Assembly: GCF_041914405.1 (NCBI RefSeq)
Contig: NZ_JAYSDK010000022.1
Coordinates: forward strand, 29,356-93,355
Source: Zoogloea sp041914405
GTDB taxonomy: Bacteria > Pseudomonadota > Gammaproteobacteria > Burkholderiales > Rhodocyclaceae
Direction: 5' to 3'
DNA: 64,000 nt
Positions 47,888 to 58,586 of this stretch are shown here, piece after piece. The translations under genes were made by a program, and so were the position numbers. The stretch's first letter is position 1, and each line of letters begins with the position of its first letter. A model generated the notes under the pieces. The model saw nothing but the letters and a program-made list of their open reading frames with translations. It made no database searches and was not told where the DNA came from.

Positions 47888-49497
47888 TCTCTCGGTAGCG
47901 GTGCGCGCACGAAGCTTCGTTTACGCGGTGGACGAAGAATTGTGTCGCGGGCCTTCGGTAGCGTCCCGGGATAGTCGCGGCTGAAGTGCAGGCCACGGCT
48001 TTCCTTGCGCTTGAGGGCGCTGCGAACGATCAACTCGGCGGTGACCACCAGGTTACGCAACTCGATCAGGTCGTTTGAGACGCGGAAATTGCTGTAGTAC
48101 TCGTCAATTTCCCTAGCCAGCAGGCGGATGCGGTGCTGGGCGCGCTCGAGGCGCTTGTTGGTGCGTACGATGCCTACGTAGTCCCACATGAAGCGACGAA
48201 GTTCGTCCCAGTTGTGGGAGATCACGATCGTCTCGTCGGCGTCGGTCACGCGGCTCTCGTCCCACTGGGGCAAGTTGTCGGGCAGCGGGCGTGGATTCGC
48301 GAGAATGTCGGCGGCGGCGGATTCGCTGAAGACCAGGCATTCGAGCAGCGAGTTGCTGGCCAGACGATTGGCGCCGTGCAGGCCCGTGCAGGCACTCTCG
48401 CCGATCGCATAGAGCCCCTTTACGTCGGTGCGGGCATGCAGATCTGTGACGATGCCGCCGCACGAGTAATGCGCCGCCGGCACGACCGGGATTGGTTGGC
48501 GGGTGATGTCGATGCCCAGTTCCAGGCAGCGGGCCATAATGTTCGGAAAGTGGCTCTGCAGGAACTCGGCCGGTTTGTGACTGATGTCGAGGAAGACGCA
48601 GTCCAGGCCGTGCTTCTTCATCTCGAAGTCGATGGCGCGCGCGACGACGTCCCGTGGGGCGAGTTCCAGGCGCGGGTCGTGGTCCTGCATGAAGCGGCTG
48701 CCATCCGGGCGGCGCAGCACGCCGCCCTCGCCGCGCACGGCTTCGGAGATCAGGAAGGATTTAGCCTGCGGGTGATAGAGACAGGTCGGATGGAACTGGA
48801 TGAATTCCATGTTGGCGACGCGGCAGCCCGCGCGCCAGGCCATCGCTACGCCGTCGCCGGTGGCGGTGTCGGGGTTGGTCGTATACAGATAGACCTTGCC
48901 GGTGCCGCCGGTGGCGAGCACCGTGTGACGGGCGGCAATGGTGCGCATCTCGTCCTTCGCAATATCGAGCACATATGCACCGAGGCAGCCTTCGTTCGTG
49001 CGTCCGACCTTGGTGCCGGTAATCAGGTCGATGGCGATGTGCTGTTCGAGGATCGTGATGTTCGGGTGGCGACGGACCTGTTCGGTCAGGGTGGCCTGCA
49101 CCGCTGCGCCGGTCGCGTCGGCGGCATGGATGATGCGCCGATGGCTGTGGCCGCCTTCGCGGGTCAGGTGGTAGCCGACTGACGAGTCGGGGTCGGCGGT
49201 GAAGGGGACGCCATGATCGATCAGCCAGCGGATTGCACGGGGGCCGTTCTCGACGACGAAGCGCGTAGCGCTGTCGGAGCACAGGCCTGCACCGGCAGTG
49301 TGGGTGTCGGACACATGGGCTTCGGTGTCGTCGGTGGGATCAAGAACTGCGGCAATGCCGCCCTGGGCCCAGGCGCTGGCGCTGTCTTCGAGGGAGCGTT
49401 TGGTAACGAGGGCGATCTTGAGTTTGTCTGCCAGGCGCAGGGCCAGGGATTGTCCGGCCAGGCCACTGCCCAGGATGAGCACGTCAAATGCGGTCAC
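47884..49497 (-). CDS. nadB: L-aspartate oxidase
   Basis: A 537-residue FAD enzyme oxidising L-aspartate to iminoaspartate for NAD synthesis. It starts with GTG 49497. It has an N-terminal FAD motif (VLILGSGLAGQSLAL), SAWAQGGIAAVLDPTDD, the substrate loop HTAGAGLCS, REGGHSHRRIIHA and AAHYSCGGIVTDLHARTDV with the active-site region, and GLYAIGESACTGLHGANRLASNS-type FAD contacts. The helical C-terminal domain is complete. nadA and nadC are not nearby. Beside rpoE, as in many proteobacteria. Confidence 0.97.
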   Translation of the reverse strand: MTAFDVLILGSGLAGQSLALRLADKLKIALVTKRSLEDSASAWAQGGIAAVLDPTDDTEAHVSDTHTAGAGLCSDSATRFVVENGPRAIRWLIDHGVPFTADPDSSVGYHLTREGGHSHRRIIHAADATGAAVQATLTEQVRRHPNITILEQHIAIDLITGTKVGRTNEGCLGAYVLDIAKDEMRTIAARHTVLATGGTGKVYLYTTNPDTATGDGVAMAWRAGCRVANMEFIQFHPTCLYHPQAKSFLISEAVRGEGGVLRRPDGSRFMQDHDPRLELAPRDVVARAIDFEMKKHGLDCVFLDISHKPAEFLQSHFPNIMARCLELGIDITRQPIPVVPAAHYSCGGIVTDLHARTDVKGLYAIGESACTGLHGANRLASNSLLECLVFSESAAADILANPRPLPDNLPQWDESRVTDADETIVISHNWDELRRFMWDYVGIVRTNKRLERAQHRIRLLAREIDEYYSNFRVSNDLIELRNLVVTAELIVRSALKRKESRGLHFSRDYPGTLPKARDTILRPPRKRSFVRAPLPRD

Positions 49498-49583
49498 TTC
49501 GGGGGGATTGCCGCAGGGGGCTGTTTTGCGAAGGGCCGACTATAGCACGTGCAGTTCGTCGCAAAACAACCCTGGGGACGACT

Positions 49584-49610
49584 GAACTATACGGACGCGG
49601 CAGGGTCTAG
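49584..49610 (+). promoter_or_regulatory. Sigma-E-type autoregulatory promoter of rpoE
   Basis: GAACTA (49584-49589), 16-bp spacer, TCTAG (49606-49610), close to the sigma-E consensus GAACTT-N16-TCTGA. It lies ~95 bp before the rpoE ATG and is positioned for positive autoregulation. Confidence 0.75.
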
Positions 49611-49704
49611 GAGGTACTTTGGCCAGGTTTTGGCGGCTCTCGGGATATACTTCCAGGCCGGTGACCCTCCGGGTCACGACTACGAAGATATTTGTTTCCC
49701 GACC

Positions 49705-50304
49705 ATGAGCGATCGCGAAATTGACCAGCAGCTGGTCGAGCGTGTGCAGCGTGGCGACAAGCAGGCCTTTGGGCTGCTTGTTTCCAAGTATCAGCGCAAG
49801 CTCGCCCGCCTGTTGTCGAGATTGATCCGAGATCCAGCCGAAGTGGAGGATGTCGCCCAGGAGACGTTCATCAAGGCTTATCGTGCCTTGCCGTCGTTTC
49901 GGGGGGACAGCGCTTTTTACACCTGGCTTTATCGTATCGGGATCAACACTGCCAAGAATTTCCTCGTGTCGCAGGGGCGGCGCGCGCCCACGACGACCGA
50001 CTTCGATTCCGAGGAAGCCGAGACTTTCGAGGAGGGGGATCAGCTTCGAGATATCAATACGCCGGAACGCCTCCTGATGACCAAACAGATTGGCGATACC
50101 GTCAATGTGGCGATGGAGGCTTTGCCCGAAGAATTGAGAACGGCGATAGTCCTGCGCGAGATCGAAGGTCTGAGTTACGAGGAGATCGCCACGATCATGG
50201 AGTGCCCGATCGGCACGGTCCGTTCGCGGATCTTCCGCGCGCGGGAAGCAATTTCTGAAAAGCTCAAGCCGTTGCTCGATACGGCTCCGAACAAAAGGTG
50301 GTAA
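49705..50304 (+). CDS. rpoE: RNA polymerase sigma factor RpoE (AlgU-type ECF)
   Basis: 199 residues from ATG 49705 (MSDREIDQQLVERVQRGDKQ). The longer frame to 49549 overlaps the promoter and is rejected. Region 2 is KYQRKLARLLSRLIRDPAEVEDVAQETFIKAYRAL in function (motif DVAQETFIKAYR), and region 4 is EGLSYEEIATIMECPIGTVRSRIFRARE (motif GTVRSRIFRARE). It directs the envelope-stress response and is held by the anti-sigma factor encoded next. Weak ribosome binding site. Confidence 0.97.
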   Translation: MSDREIDQQLVERVQRGDKQAFGLLVSKYQRKLARLLSRLIRDPAEVEDVAQETFIKAYRALPSFRGDSAFYTWLYRIGINTAKNFLVSQGRRAPTTTDFDSEEAETFEEGDQLRDINTPERLLMTKQIGDTVNVAMEALPEELRTAIVLREIEGLSYEEIATIMECPIGTVRSRIFRAREAISEKLKPLLDTAPNKRW

Positions 50305-50308
50305 GACG

Positions 50309-50851
50309 ATGAAAGAAAAGGTTTCTGCCCTGCTCGACGGCGCGCTCGACGAGCACGCGACGGCGCGGATGTTCGATTCCCTGAAACGGGACGGTGCACT
50401 GCGTCGGGAGTGGGAGAACTATTGCCTGATCGGGGATTTGCTGCGGGATGAGCAGGTTCTGTCGTCGGACTTTACCCGTAATGTGATGCTGTGCCTGGAT
50501 GACGAACCGACCGTATTGGCGCCACCCAAGCGAGAGATCGGTGGCGGCTGGGTCCGCCACGTCATGCCGATCGCCGCATCGGTGATGGGAGTGGCGGCGG
50601 TCGGCTGGGTCGCGATGGCGCTCAATGGGTCCGGTCCGGAGGCGTTGCAGATCGCCCGAACCAACAAGGCTCCGGTTGCCGCGGTGGCGCTGGACCAGAC
50701 GCGGGCGCCGGCCAAGCTGGTGGCGAACAGCGATACCTCGGAGCGTGAATACCTGTTCGCCCATCAGGCCATGGCTCCGTCTGCGGCCATGCCGGGCGTG
50801 GCCCTGTACGTGCGTACCGTCTCGGACAGTCAGGTGGCCAACCAGCGATGA
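50309..50851 (+). CDS. rseA: Anti-sigma-E factor RseA/MucA
   Basis: A 180-residue single-pass protein. The cytoplasmic N-terminal sigma-binding domain has MKEKVSALLDGALDEH and LRREWENYCLIGDLLR. A transmembrane helix lies at ~87-106 and the rest is periplasmic. It sequesters RpoE until cleaved by DegS/RseP-type proteases. It starts 4 bp after rpoE and overlaps rseB by 4 bp. Confidence 0.93.
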   Translation: MKEKVSALLDGALDEHATARMFDSLKRDGALRREWENYCLIGDLLRDEQVLSSDFTRNVMLCLDDEPTVLAPPKREIGGGWVRHVMPIAASVMGVAAVGWVAMALNGSGPEALQIARTNKAPVAAVALDQTRAPAKLVANSDTSEREYLFAHQAMAPSAAMPGVALYVRTVSDSQVANQR

Positions 50852-51813
50852 AGCATTTTTTCTGTTGCCTGGTGGCACTGGGGGCGTGGAGTGGCGCCGC
50901 CTTGGCCGACGTTCCGACAGATCCGCTCAGCTGGCTTGCACGAATTTCCAACGCGGCCCACAAGCTGAACTACACCGGCACCTTCACCTATCAGAGCGGC
51001 AAGAACGTCGAGACGTCGCGGATTGCCCACCTGGTGGATGGAAGCGGTGAATACGAGAAGCTGGAAGCCCTCGACGGTAGTCCGCGCGAAGTGGTGCGCA
51101 ACAATGAGGAGGTGCAGTGCTTCCTGCCCGACCAGAAGCTTCTGATCGTCGATCAGTCTACGGCGCGTCGCAGCTTCCCGGCACGTTTGCCCCAGTCGCC
51201 GAGTGCCCTCGCCGAGCACTATCGCATCCGCAAGGGCGAGGTGGTCCGCATTGTCGGCATGGAGAGTCAGCAGATCATCCTTGAGCCCAAGGACGACATG
51301 CGCTTCGGTCACCAATTCTGGGCCGATGTGGGCTCTGGACTGTTGCTGCGGGCGCGTCTGGTCGGTGAGAAGGGGGAGAATATCGAACAGTTTGCCTTCA
51401 CCGAAGTTCAGGTCGGTGCACCTTTCGACAAGGACAAGGTCAAGCCTCGCTTCGTGCGTTCGAGCGACTGGAAAGTGGTCAATGCCCGTGGCAGCGATGT
51501 GAAGGTCGAGGATACTGGCTGGGTCTTCAAGAACTCCATCCCCGGCTTCCGTCAGGTTGTGTCGGTGGCCCGCCAGGGGCGCAAGGAGCGTGGAGAGGCC
51601 TACCATGTGGTGTTTTCGGATGGCCTGGCAGCGATCTCGGTGTTCATTGAGCCTATGCCGGCCAAGAACACCCTCCAGAGCGGCATGAGCTCCTCCGGGG
51701 CATTCAATATTTTCCGTCGTACGGTGTCCGATCACCTCATAACGGTGCTGGGTGAAGTGCCGCAGCAGGCACTGGTGCGTATCGCCGATGGGGTGGAGAT
51801 GCGGAAGCGCTGA
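50848..51813 (+). CDS. rseB: Sigma-E regulatory protein RseB/MucB
   Basis: A 321-residue periplasmic protein with a signal peptide (~1-21). It has a LolA-like N-terminal domain (LNYTGTFTYQSGKNVETSRI, cut here to motif YTGTFTYQ; RVVRNNEE-like REVVRNNEEVQC) and a C-terminal MucB domain ending in LGEVPQQALVRIADGVEM. It binds RseA and protects it from proteolysis until lipid or LPS signals displace it. Overlaps both neighbours. Confidence 0.94.
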   Translation: MKHFFCCLVALGAWSGAALADVPTDPLSWLARISNAAHKLNYTGTFTYQSGKNVETSRIAHLVDGSGEYEKLEALDGSPREVVRNNEEVQCFLPDQKLLIVDQSTARRSFPARLPQSPSALAEHYRIRKGEVVRIVGMESQQIILEPKDDMRFGHQFWADVGSGLLLRARLVGEKGENIEQFAFTEVQVGAPFDKDKVKPRFVRSSDWKVVNARGSDVKVEDTGWVFKNSIPGFRQVVSVARQGRKERGEAYHVVFSDGLAAISVFIEPMPAKNTLQSGMSSSGAFNIFRRTVSDHLITVLGEVPQQALVRIADGVEMRKR

Positions 51814-52268
51814 TGCGGGTTAATGGCGTCGTCCAGCGGCTGGATGCCGGCTATGCATGGGTGGATGTGTCGGTGGCCCAAGGGTGTGGGCGCTGTCATG
51901 AGCCCGGGGGGTGTGGCGGCGTCAATCTCGCACGTCCCCTTGCTCCGATCAGCCGGAGTGTAAGGGTGATTAACGACATCGAGGCGCGCGCCGGAGAGTC
52001 AGTCGGCGTCGTCATCGATGATCGCGTTCCGTTGCAGGCCGCCTTGTGTGCTTATGGTTGGCCGGTGCTGGGTGTCATCGCGGGTGCCGTTGCCGGTGCT
52101 GCGTTGGCCTGGGATGGGGGGCGTGATCTGCTGGCCGCCGGGGGGGCTTTGGCGGGCGGGCTGGTGGCTGCCATATGGGGGCGCAAGCGTAGTCGAGGGT
52201 TGCAGCAGGAGTTGCCCATGCGTCTGGTGCGCGGGGCTGAGGAAGGTGCTGGAGTGTGCGGGCAATGA
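51813..52268 (+). CDS. rseC: RseC/MucC positive regulator of sigma-E
   Basis: A 151-residue membrane protein. The N-terminal cytoplasmic Cys-rich motif is GCGRCHEPGGCGG. Two transmembrane helices (~75-95 and 103-120) and a basic C-terminus follow. The Cys pattern suggests redox or metal sensing. It starts on the rseB stop (TGATG) and overlaps degP by 4 bp (ATGA). Confidence 0.9.
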   Translation: MRVNGVVQRLDAGYAWVDVSVAQGCGRCHEPGGCGGVNLARPLAPISRSVRVINDIEARAGESVGVVIDDRVPLQAALCAYGWPVLGVIAGAVAGAALAWDGGRDLLAAGGALAGGLVAAIWGRKRSRGLQQELPMRLVRGAEEGAGVCGQ

Positions 52269-53698
52269 AGGGTGTGATTCGGTATTGCCGGGCTTTGCTG
52301 GTGGCAGGCTGCCTGTTGTCTGGGGGCGTGTCGGGCCATGTGCTGGCCAGGGAACTGCCGGATTTCGCCGAGCTGGCCGAGCGCCAGGGTATGGCGGTCG
52401 TTAACATCAGCACCACCCAGGCGGTACGCCAAGGCAAGGGGCCGGTGCCGAACATCGATGATGACGATCCGATGTTCGACTTCTTCCGGCGTTTCATACC
52501 CCGCCACCCGGGGGCTCCGAGAATCGAGCCGGACAACCGCTCCCTCGGGTCTGGCTTCATCGTATCCGTGGACGGCTATGTGTTGACCAATGCCCATGTC
52601 GTCGAGGGTGCCGACGAAATTATCGTCAAGCTTACCGATAAGCGTGAGTTCCGGGCCCGCCTAATGGGCGCCGACCCGCGCAGCGACGTCGCTCTGCTTA
52701 AGATCGAGGCCAGCGGCCTGCCCAAGGTGACCCTCGGTGACCCCGCCAGACTGAGGGTCGGGGACTGGGTCGTGGCGATTGGATCTCCCTTCGGTTTCGA
52801 GAATTCGGTCACGGCCGGGATCGTCAGTGCCAAGGGGCGTTCGCTGCCGCAGGAGAACTTCGTTCCCTTTATCCAGACCGACGTAGCGATCAATCCGGGT
52901 AATTCGGGGGGGCCGCTGTTCAACATGAAGGGCGAAGTCGTCGGCATGAATTCCCAGATCTACAGCCGTACCGGGGGATTCATGGGCTTGTCCTTTGCAA
53001 TCCCCATCGATGTGGCGATGGAGGTGCAGAGCCAGCTGCGCAGCAACGGCCGGGTTCAGCGCGGTCGCGTTGGCGTGGTGATCCAGGAAGTCTCCCGCGA
53101 GCTGGCGGACAGCTTCGGGCTCGCCAAGCCGGTGGGTGCGCTGGTGAGTTCCGTCGAAAAAGGCAGTCCGGCAGAGAAGGCGGGGATCGAGCAGGGCGAC
53201 ATCATCCTGCGCTTCGATACCCGGACGATAGGCGTTTCCGGTGATCTGCCGCGCGCTGTCGGCAGTACCCGGCCGGGTAGCAGGGTTCCTCTGCAGGTGT
53301 GGCGCAAGGGGGCGACCCGCGATCTGTCCGTGGTGGTGGCGGAGTTGCCCGACGACAAGGTACGCAAGGTGGTGGCCAAGGTTGCCAGGCCGGATAGCTC
53401 GCCGAACCGGCTGGGCATCCTTGTCGTCGAGCCCAGCGCCGAGCAAAAGCGGGATGCGCGCTTCGGTGGCGGCGGGGTGATCGTTGACGTGCTGCGTAGC
53501 GCATCGGCGCGTGCCTCCGAGATCCAGTCCGGTGATGCGATCCTGGCGCTGGTGGTGAAGGGGGGGCGTACCGACATCCGCTCCGTGGATCATTTCAACA
53601 AGGTCGTCGCGACCCTGGAGCCCGGGCAGACCGTGACCCTGCTGGTCCTGCGCGGTGAATTCCAGACCTTCGTGCCGGTACGAACGATTGAGCGCTGA
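52265..53698 (+). CDS. degP: Periplasmic serine protease DegP/MucD (HtrA family)
   Basis: 477 residues with a signal peptide (~1-30). The trypsin-like domain has His in TNAHVVEGAD, Asp in DPRSDVALLKIE and Ser in NPGNSGGPLFN. Two PDZ domains follow (~270-370 and ~385-475). It degrades and refolds misfolded periplasmic proteins. It is the last envelope-stress gene of the operon, as mucD is in pseudomonads. Confidence 0.96.
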   Translation: MKGVIRYCRALLVAGCLLSGGVSGHVLARELPDFAELAERQGMAVVNISTTQAVRQGKGPVPNIDDDDPMFDFFRRFIPRHPGAPRIEPDNRSLGSGFIVSVDGYVLTNAHVVEGADEIIVKLTDKREFRARLMGADPRSDVALLKIEASGLPKVTLGDPARLRVGDWVVAIGSPFGFENSVTAGIVSAKGRSLPQENFVPFIQTDVAINPGNSGGPLFNMKGEVVGMNSQIYSRTGGFMGLSFAIPIDVAMEVQSQLRSNGRVQRGRVGVVIQEVSRELADSFGLAKPVGALVSSVEKGSPAEKAGIEQGDIILRFDTRTIGVSGDLPRAVGSTRPGSRVPLQVWRKGATRDLSVVVAELPDDKVRKVVAKVARPDSSPNRLGILVVEPSAEQKRDARFGGGGVIVDVLRSASARASEIQSGDAILALVVKGGRTDIRSVDHFNKVVATLEPGQTVTLLVLRGEFQTFVPVRTIER

Positions 53699-53939
53699 AT
53701 ACAAGCTGACTGTCTTGAGCCGGGAGTGGTGCCACTTGTGCCACGACCTGCTGGATGCGCTGCAGCCCTTGCAGCAGGAACTGGGTTTCGTCATCGAGGT
53801 GATAGACGTGGACGCCTTTCCGGAACTGGAGGAAATCTGGAGCGAAAAAGTGCCGGTGGTACTCGCGGGTGATGTAGAGCTGTGCCATTACTTCCTCGAT
53901 GAAGCGGCGGTCCGTGCTCATTTCCGGCGTATCGGTTAG
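53688..53939 (+). CDS. Glutaredoxin-like thioredoxin-fold protein
   Basis: About 83 residues from TTG 53688, overlapping the degP stop; an upstream ATG (53655) inside degP is less likely. The redox motif is CHLC in LSREWCHLCHDLL, followed by a thioredoxin-fold VIDVDAFPEL and the cis-Pro region KVPVVLAGD. It matches the short glutaredoxin family found between mucD and lepA. Partner unknown. Confidence 0.88.
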   Translation: MSAEYKLTVLSREWCHLCHDLLDALQPLQQELGFVIEVIDVDAFPELEEIWSEKVPVVLAGDVELCHYFLDEAAVRAHFRRIG

Positions 53940-53974
53940 AATCCAAGTCTTTGCCAGGCAAACAAAATTTATTC

Positions 53975-53998
53975 AGGGTGCCCACCGGCACCCTTTTT
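53975..53998 (+). terminator. Terminator-like hairpin directly before lepA
   Basis: Stem AGGGTGCC / GGCACCCT (53975-53982 and 53987-53994) with a CACC loop, followed by TTTTC and then the lepA ATG at 54000. It would end the rpoE-degP transcript; it also leaves lepA without a Shine-Dalgarno. Confidence 0.75.
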
Positions 53999-53999
53999 C

Positions 54000-55805
<1,806 letters not shown>

Positions 55806-55834
55806 CCGGCTGTAGCCGGTTCAGGAGTGCAGGC

Positions 55835-56623
55835 GTGAATTTCGCGTTGATTCTGTTTGTTCTGTTGGTTGCCAGTGGTGTCCTGTGGGCCCTCGATCAC
55901 TTCGTCGCCAGCAAGCGGCGCGCGGTCGGGGCCAAGTCGCCCTGGTGGGTGGAGTACGGGGCGAGCTTCTTCCCGGTAATCCTGGTGGTGTTCTGCCTGC
56001 GCTCCTTCGTCGTCGAGCCGTTCAAGATCCCGTCCGGCTCGATGATCCCGACCTTGCTGGTCGGCGATTTCATCCTGGTGAACAAATGGACCTACGGCAT
56101 CCGCCTGCCGGTCATCAACAAGAAGGTGATCGCCGTCAATGAGCCGAAGCGTGGTGACGTGATGGTCTTCCGTTTCCCGGGGGATCCGTCGCTGGACTAC
56201 ATCAAGCGGGTCGTCGGTCTGCCGGGTGACAAGGTGGAGTATCTCGACAAGAAGCTGACCATCAACGGCAAGGCGATGCCGCAGCAGCCTGCGGGCGACT
56301 ACCTGCACGCAGATCGTCTGTACTACTCGCCGCGCTTCATCGAGAAGCTCGGCGAGGTGGAGCACAACATCATCGTCGAGAACGAGGCGCCGGCTTTTGT
56401 TTCCCAGATCACCCAGTATCCGTTCCGCGAGAACTGCACCTATACTAGCCGCGGCGTGTCCTGCACGGTACCTGCCGGTCATTACTTCATGATGGGCGAC
56501 AACCGGGACGGCAGTTTCGACAGCCGAGGCTGGGGCTTCGTGCCGGAGGCGAACATCGTCGGCAAGGCCTTCTTCATCTGGTTCAACTTCAGCGACCTCA
56601 AACGTATCGGTAGCTTCCATTGA
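55835..56623 (+). CDS. lepB: Signal peptidase I
   Basis: 262 residues, GTG start at 55835. Two N-terminal membrane helices (~3-20 and 48-66) are followed by the catalytic Ser in PSGSMIPTL and Lys in LDYIKRVVGLPGD; the box GHYFMMGDNRDGSFDSRGWGFV (motif MMGDNRDGS) is also present. It removes signal peptides from exported proteins at the outer face of the inner membrane. 29 bp after lepA. Confidence 0.97.
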   Translation: MNFALILFVLLVASGVLWALDHFVASKRRAVGAKSPWWVEYGASFFPVILVVFCLRSFVVEPFKIPSGSMIPTLLVGDFILVNKWTYGIRLPVINKKVIAVNEPKRGDVMVFRFPGDPSLDYIKRVVGLPGDKVEYLDKKLTINGKAMPQQPAGDYLHADRLYYSPRFIEKLGEVEHNIIVENEAPAFVSQITQYPFRENCTYTSRGVSCTVPAGHYFMMGDNRDGSFDSRGWGFVPEANIVGKAFFIWFNFSDLKRIGSFH

Positions 56624-56625
56624 TC

Positions 56626-56991
56626 ATGACGCGAAAGAGACAGTCGGGCCTGAGCCTGATCGGTGTGCTTCTTGTCGGCGCCCTGTTGGGCGCCTGTTTG
56701 CTGGTGGCCTTCAAGATGGTGCCGGTGGTGAGCGAGTACTTCGGTATCAAGCGCGCCATCTCCGCAGTGGCGGCCGGGGCTGACCCGATGACCGCAACGG
56801 TGACCCAGCTGCGCAGCGATTTCTCCAGGCGCGCCATCGTCGACGAGATATCCAGCATTTCTGCCGCTGACCTCGACATCACCAAGGAGAATGGCCACAT
56901 CGTGATTTCCGTGGAGTACTCCCGCAAGGTCCCGCTGGTTTCCAACGTCAGCCTGCTCGTCGATTTTTCCGCCCGTTCGGCCAGCAAGTAA
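56626..56991 (+). CDS. DUF4845 membrane protein
   Basis: 121 residues. RQSGLSLIGVLLVGALLGA resembles a type IV pilin-like N-terminal hydrophobic segment (residues ~9-30), followed by a small periplasmic domain. The family is regularly found between lepB and rnc in betaproteobacteria; its function is unknown. ATG 56626 is preferred to TTG 56620. Confidence 0.88.
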   Translation: MTRKRQSGLSLIGVLLVGALLGACLLVAFKMVPVVSEYFGIKRAISAVAAGADPMTATVTQLRSDFSRRAIVDEISSISAADLDITKENGHIVISVEYSRKVPLVSNVSLLVDFSARSASK

Positions 56992-56997
56992 CCCGTC

Positions 56998-57666
56998 ATG
57001 AAGCTGGATGCATTGCAGCGGGCCATCGGCCATCGCTTTTCCCGGATAGAACTGCTGGAGCAGGCGCTGACCCACCGCAGCTTCGGTTCGCCCCATAACG
57101 AGCGTCTGGAGTTCCTCGGCGACAGCGTCCTCAACTGCGTCACCGCAGTGGCACTGTTCGGCCGTTTCAGCGAACTGCGTGAAGGCGACATGTCGCGTCT
57201 GCGCGCCAACCTGGTCCGCCAGGAAACCCTGCACCGCCTGGCCGATGGGTTGAAACTCGGCGACTACCTGCGCCTCGGTGAAGGTGAGCTGAAGAGTGGC
57301 GGGCATCGTCGTCCGTCCATCCTCGCCGACGCGCTCGAGGCGATCTTTGCGGCCGTCTTCCTGGACGCGGGTTTCGAGACCGCTAAAGCCGTCATCGACC
57401 GCCTCTACGAAGCGTCGATCGCAGGCCTCGATCCGGCCCGTGCGCTGAAGGATCCGAAGACCGCGCTGCAGGAGTGGCTGCAGGGCAAGCGCATGCCGCT
57501 GCCGCGCTATTCCCTTGCTGACACCCGTGGCGAAGCCCATCAACAGGAATTCGAGGTCGAGTGCGAAGTCGCCGGCCTTGGCCTCAAGACCCGCGGCATC
57601 GGCGTGAGTCGCCGCGCTGCCGAACAGCAGTCCGCCCAGCGGGCGCTGGAACTTCTTCCCAAGTAA
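56998..57666 (+). CDS. rnc: Ribonuclease III
   Basis: 222 residues. The catalytic signature HNERLEFLGDSVLN and the second acidic site (LADALEAIFAAVFLDAG, Asp/Glu) are followed by a dsRNA-binding domain with ALQEWLQGKRMPLPRY and SRRAAEQQSAQRAL. It processes rRNA precursors and dsRNA. Its stop overlaps the era ATG (TAATG). Confidence 0.98.
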   Translation: MKLDALQRAIGHRFSRIELLEQALTHRSFGSPHNERLEFLGDSVLNCVTAVALFGRFSELREGDMSRLRANLVRQETLHRLADGLKLGDYLRLGEGELKSGGHRRPSILADALEAIFAAVFLDAGFETAKAVIDRLYEASIAGLDPARALKDPKTALQEWLQGKRMPLPRYSLADTRGEAHQQEFEVECEVAGLGLKTRGIGVSRRAAEQQSAQRALELLPK

Positions 57667-58574
57667 TGACCGATATCCAATCTCCTGCCGAGTCCGCGTT
57701 TCGGACCGGTTTCGTGGCCATCGTCGGACGTCCCAACGTCGGCAAGTCCACGCTGCTCAACCGCCTGATCGGCCAGAAGATCAGCATCGTCTCGCGCAAG
57801 GCGCAGACGACCCGCCACCGGGTCACCGGTGTGCTGACCGAGGGCAGCTCACAGTTCATTTTCGTCGATACGCCGGGTTTCCAGACCCGCCACAAGAATG
57901 CCCTCAACCGGGCCATGAACCGCACCGTTACCCAGGTGCTGTCCGACGTGGACCTGGTGCTGTTCGTTATCGAGAGCGGCCGTTACGGGCCCGAGGACGA
58001 GCAGGTCGTCAAGCTGCTGCCGGAAGGCGCCAAGGTGATCCTGGTCGTCAACAAAGTGGACATGCTGGAGGACAAGGCGCGCCTGCTGCCTTTCCTGCAG
58101 AAGGTGAGTGCCATTTATCCGTTTGCCGAGATCGTGCCGGTCAGCGCCGAGAAGGGCCGCAACACCGACGAGCTGCTGAAGGCGGCGGCGCCCTATCTGC
58201 CGGAAGGCGAGCCGATTTTCGACGCGGACGACATCACCGACCGCAGCGAGCGTTTCCTGGCCGCCGAATTCCTGCGCGAGAAGCTGTTCCGCCAGCTCGG
58301 CGAGGAGCTGCCCTACGGCATCGCGGTGGAGATCGAGAAGTTCGAAGCCGAGCCCGGCCTGCGCCGCATCCACGCGGCGGTGATCGTCGACAAGGCGCCC
58401 CACAAGGCGATGGTGATCGGCAAGGGCGGCGAGCGCCTCAAGCGCATCGCCACCGAAGCCCGCGTCGAAATGGAAAAGCTCTTCGACTCCAAGGTCTTCC
58501 TGGAAGTGTGGGTCAAGGTGAAGAGCGGCTGGGCCGACGACGAACGGGCTCTGAAGAGCCTCGGCTACGAATAA
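57666..58574 (+). CDS. era: GTPase Era
   Basis: 302 residues from ATG 57666. P-loop GRPNVGKSTLLN, G3 DTPGF, G4 NKVD; a C-terminal KH domain with VIGKGGERLKRI binds the 3' end of 16S rRNA. It supports 30S maturation. The open frame begins earlier inside rnc but is unsupported there. Confidence 0.98.
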   Translation: MTDIQSPAESAFRTGFVAIVGRPNVGKSTLLNRLIGQKISIVSRKAQTTRHRVTGVLTEGSSQFIFVDTPGFQTRHKNALNRAMNRTVTQVLSDVDLVLFVIESGRYGPEDEQVVKLLPEGAKVILVVNKVDMLEDKARLLPFLQKVSAIYPFAEIVPVSAEKGRNTDELLKAAAPYLPEGEPIFDADDITDRSERFLAAEFLREKLFRQLGEELPYGIAVEIEKFEAEPGLRRIHAAVIVDKAPHKAMVIGKGGERLKRIATEARVEMEKLFDSKVFLEVWVKVKSGWADDERALKSLGYE

Positions 58575-58586
58575 GCCGCTTTCCCC

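Noticed and set aside
49549..49704. Upstream extension of RpoE by 52 codons
   Set aside because: It overlaps the sigma-E-type promoter; the conserved RpoE N-terminus begins at 49705.
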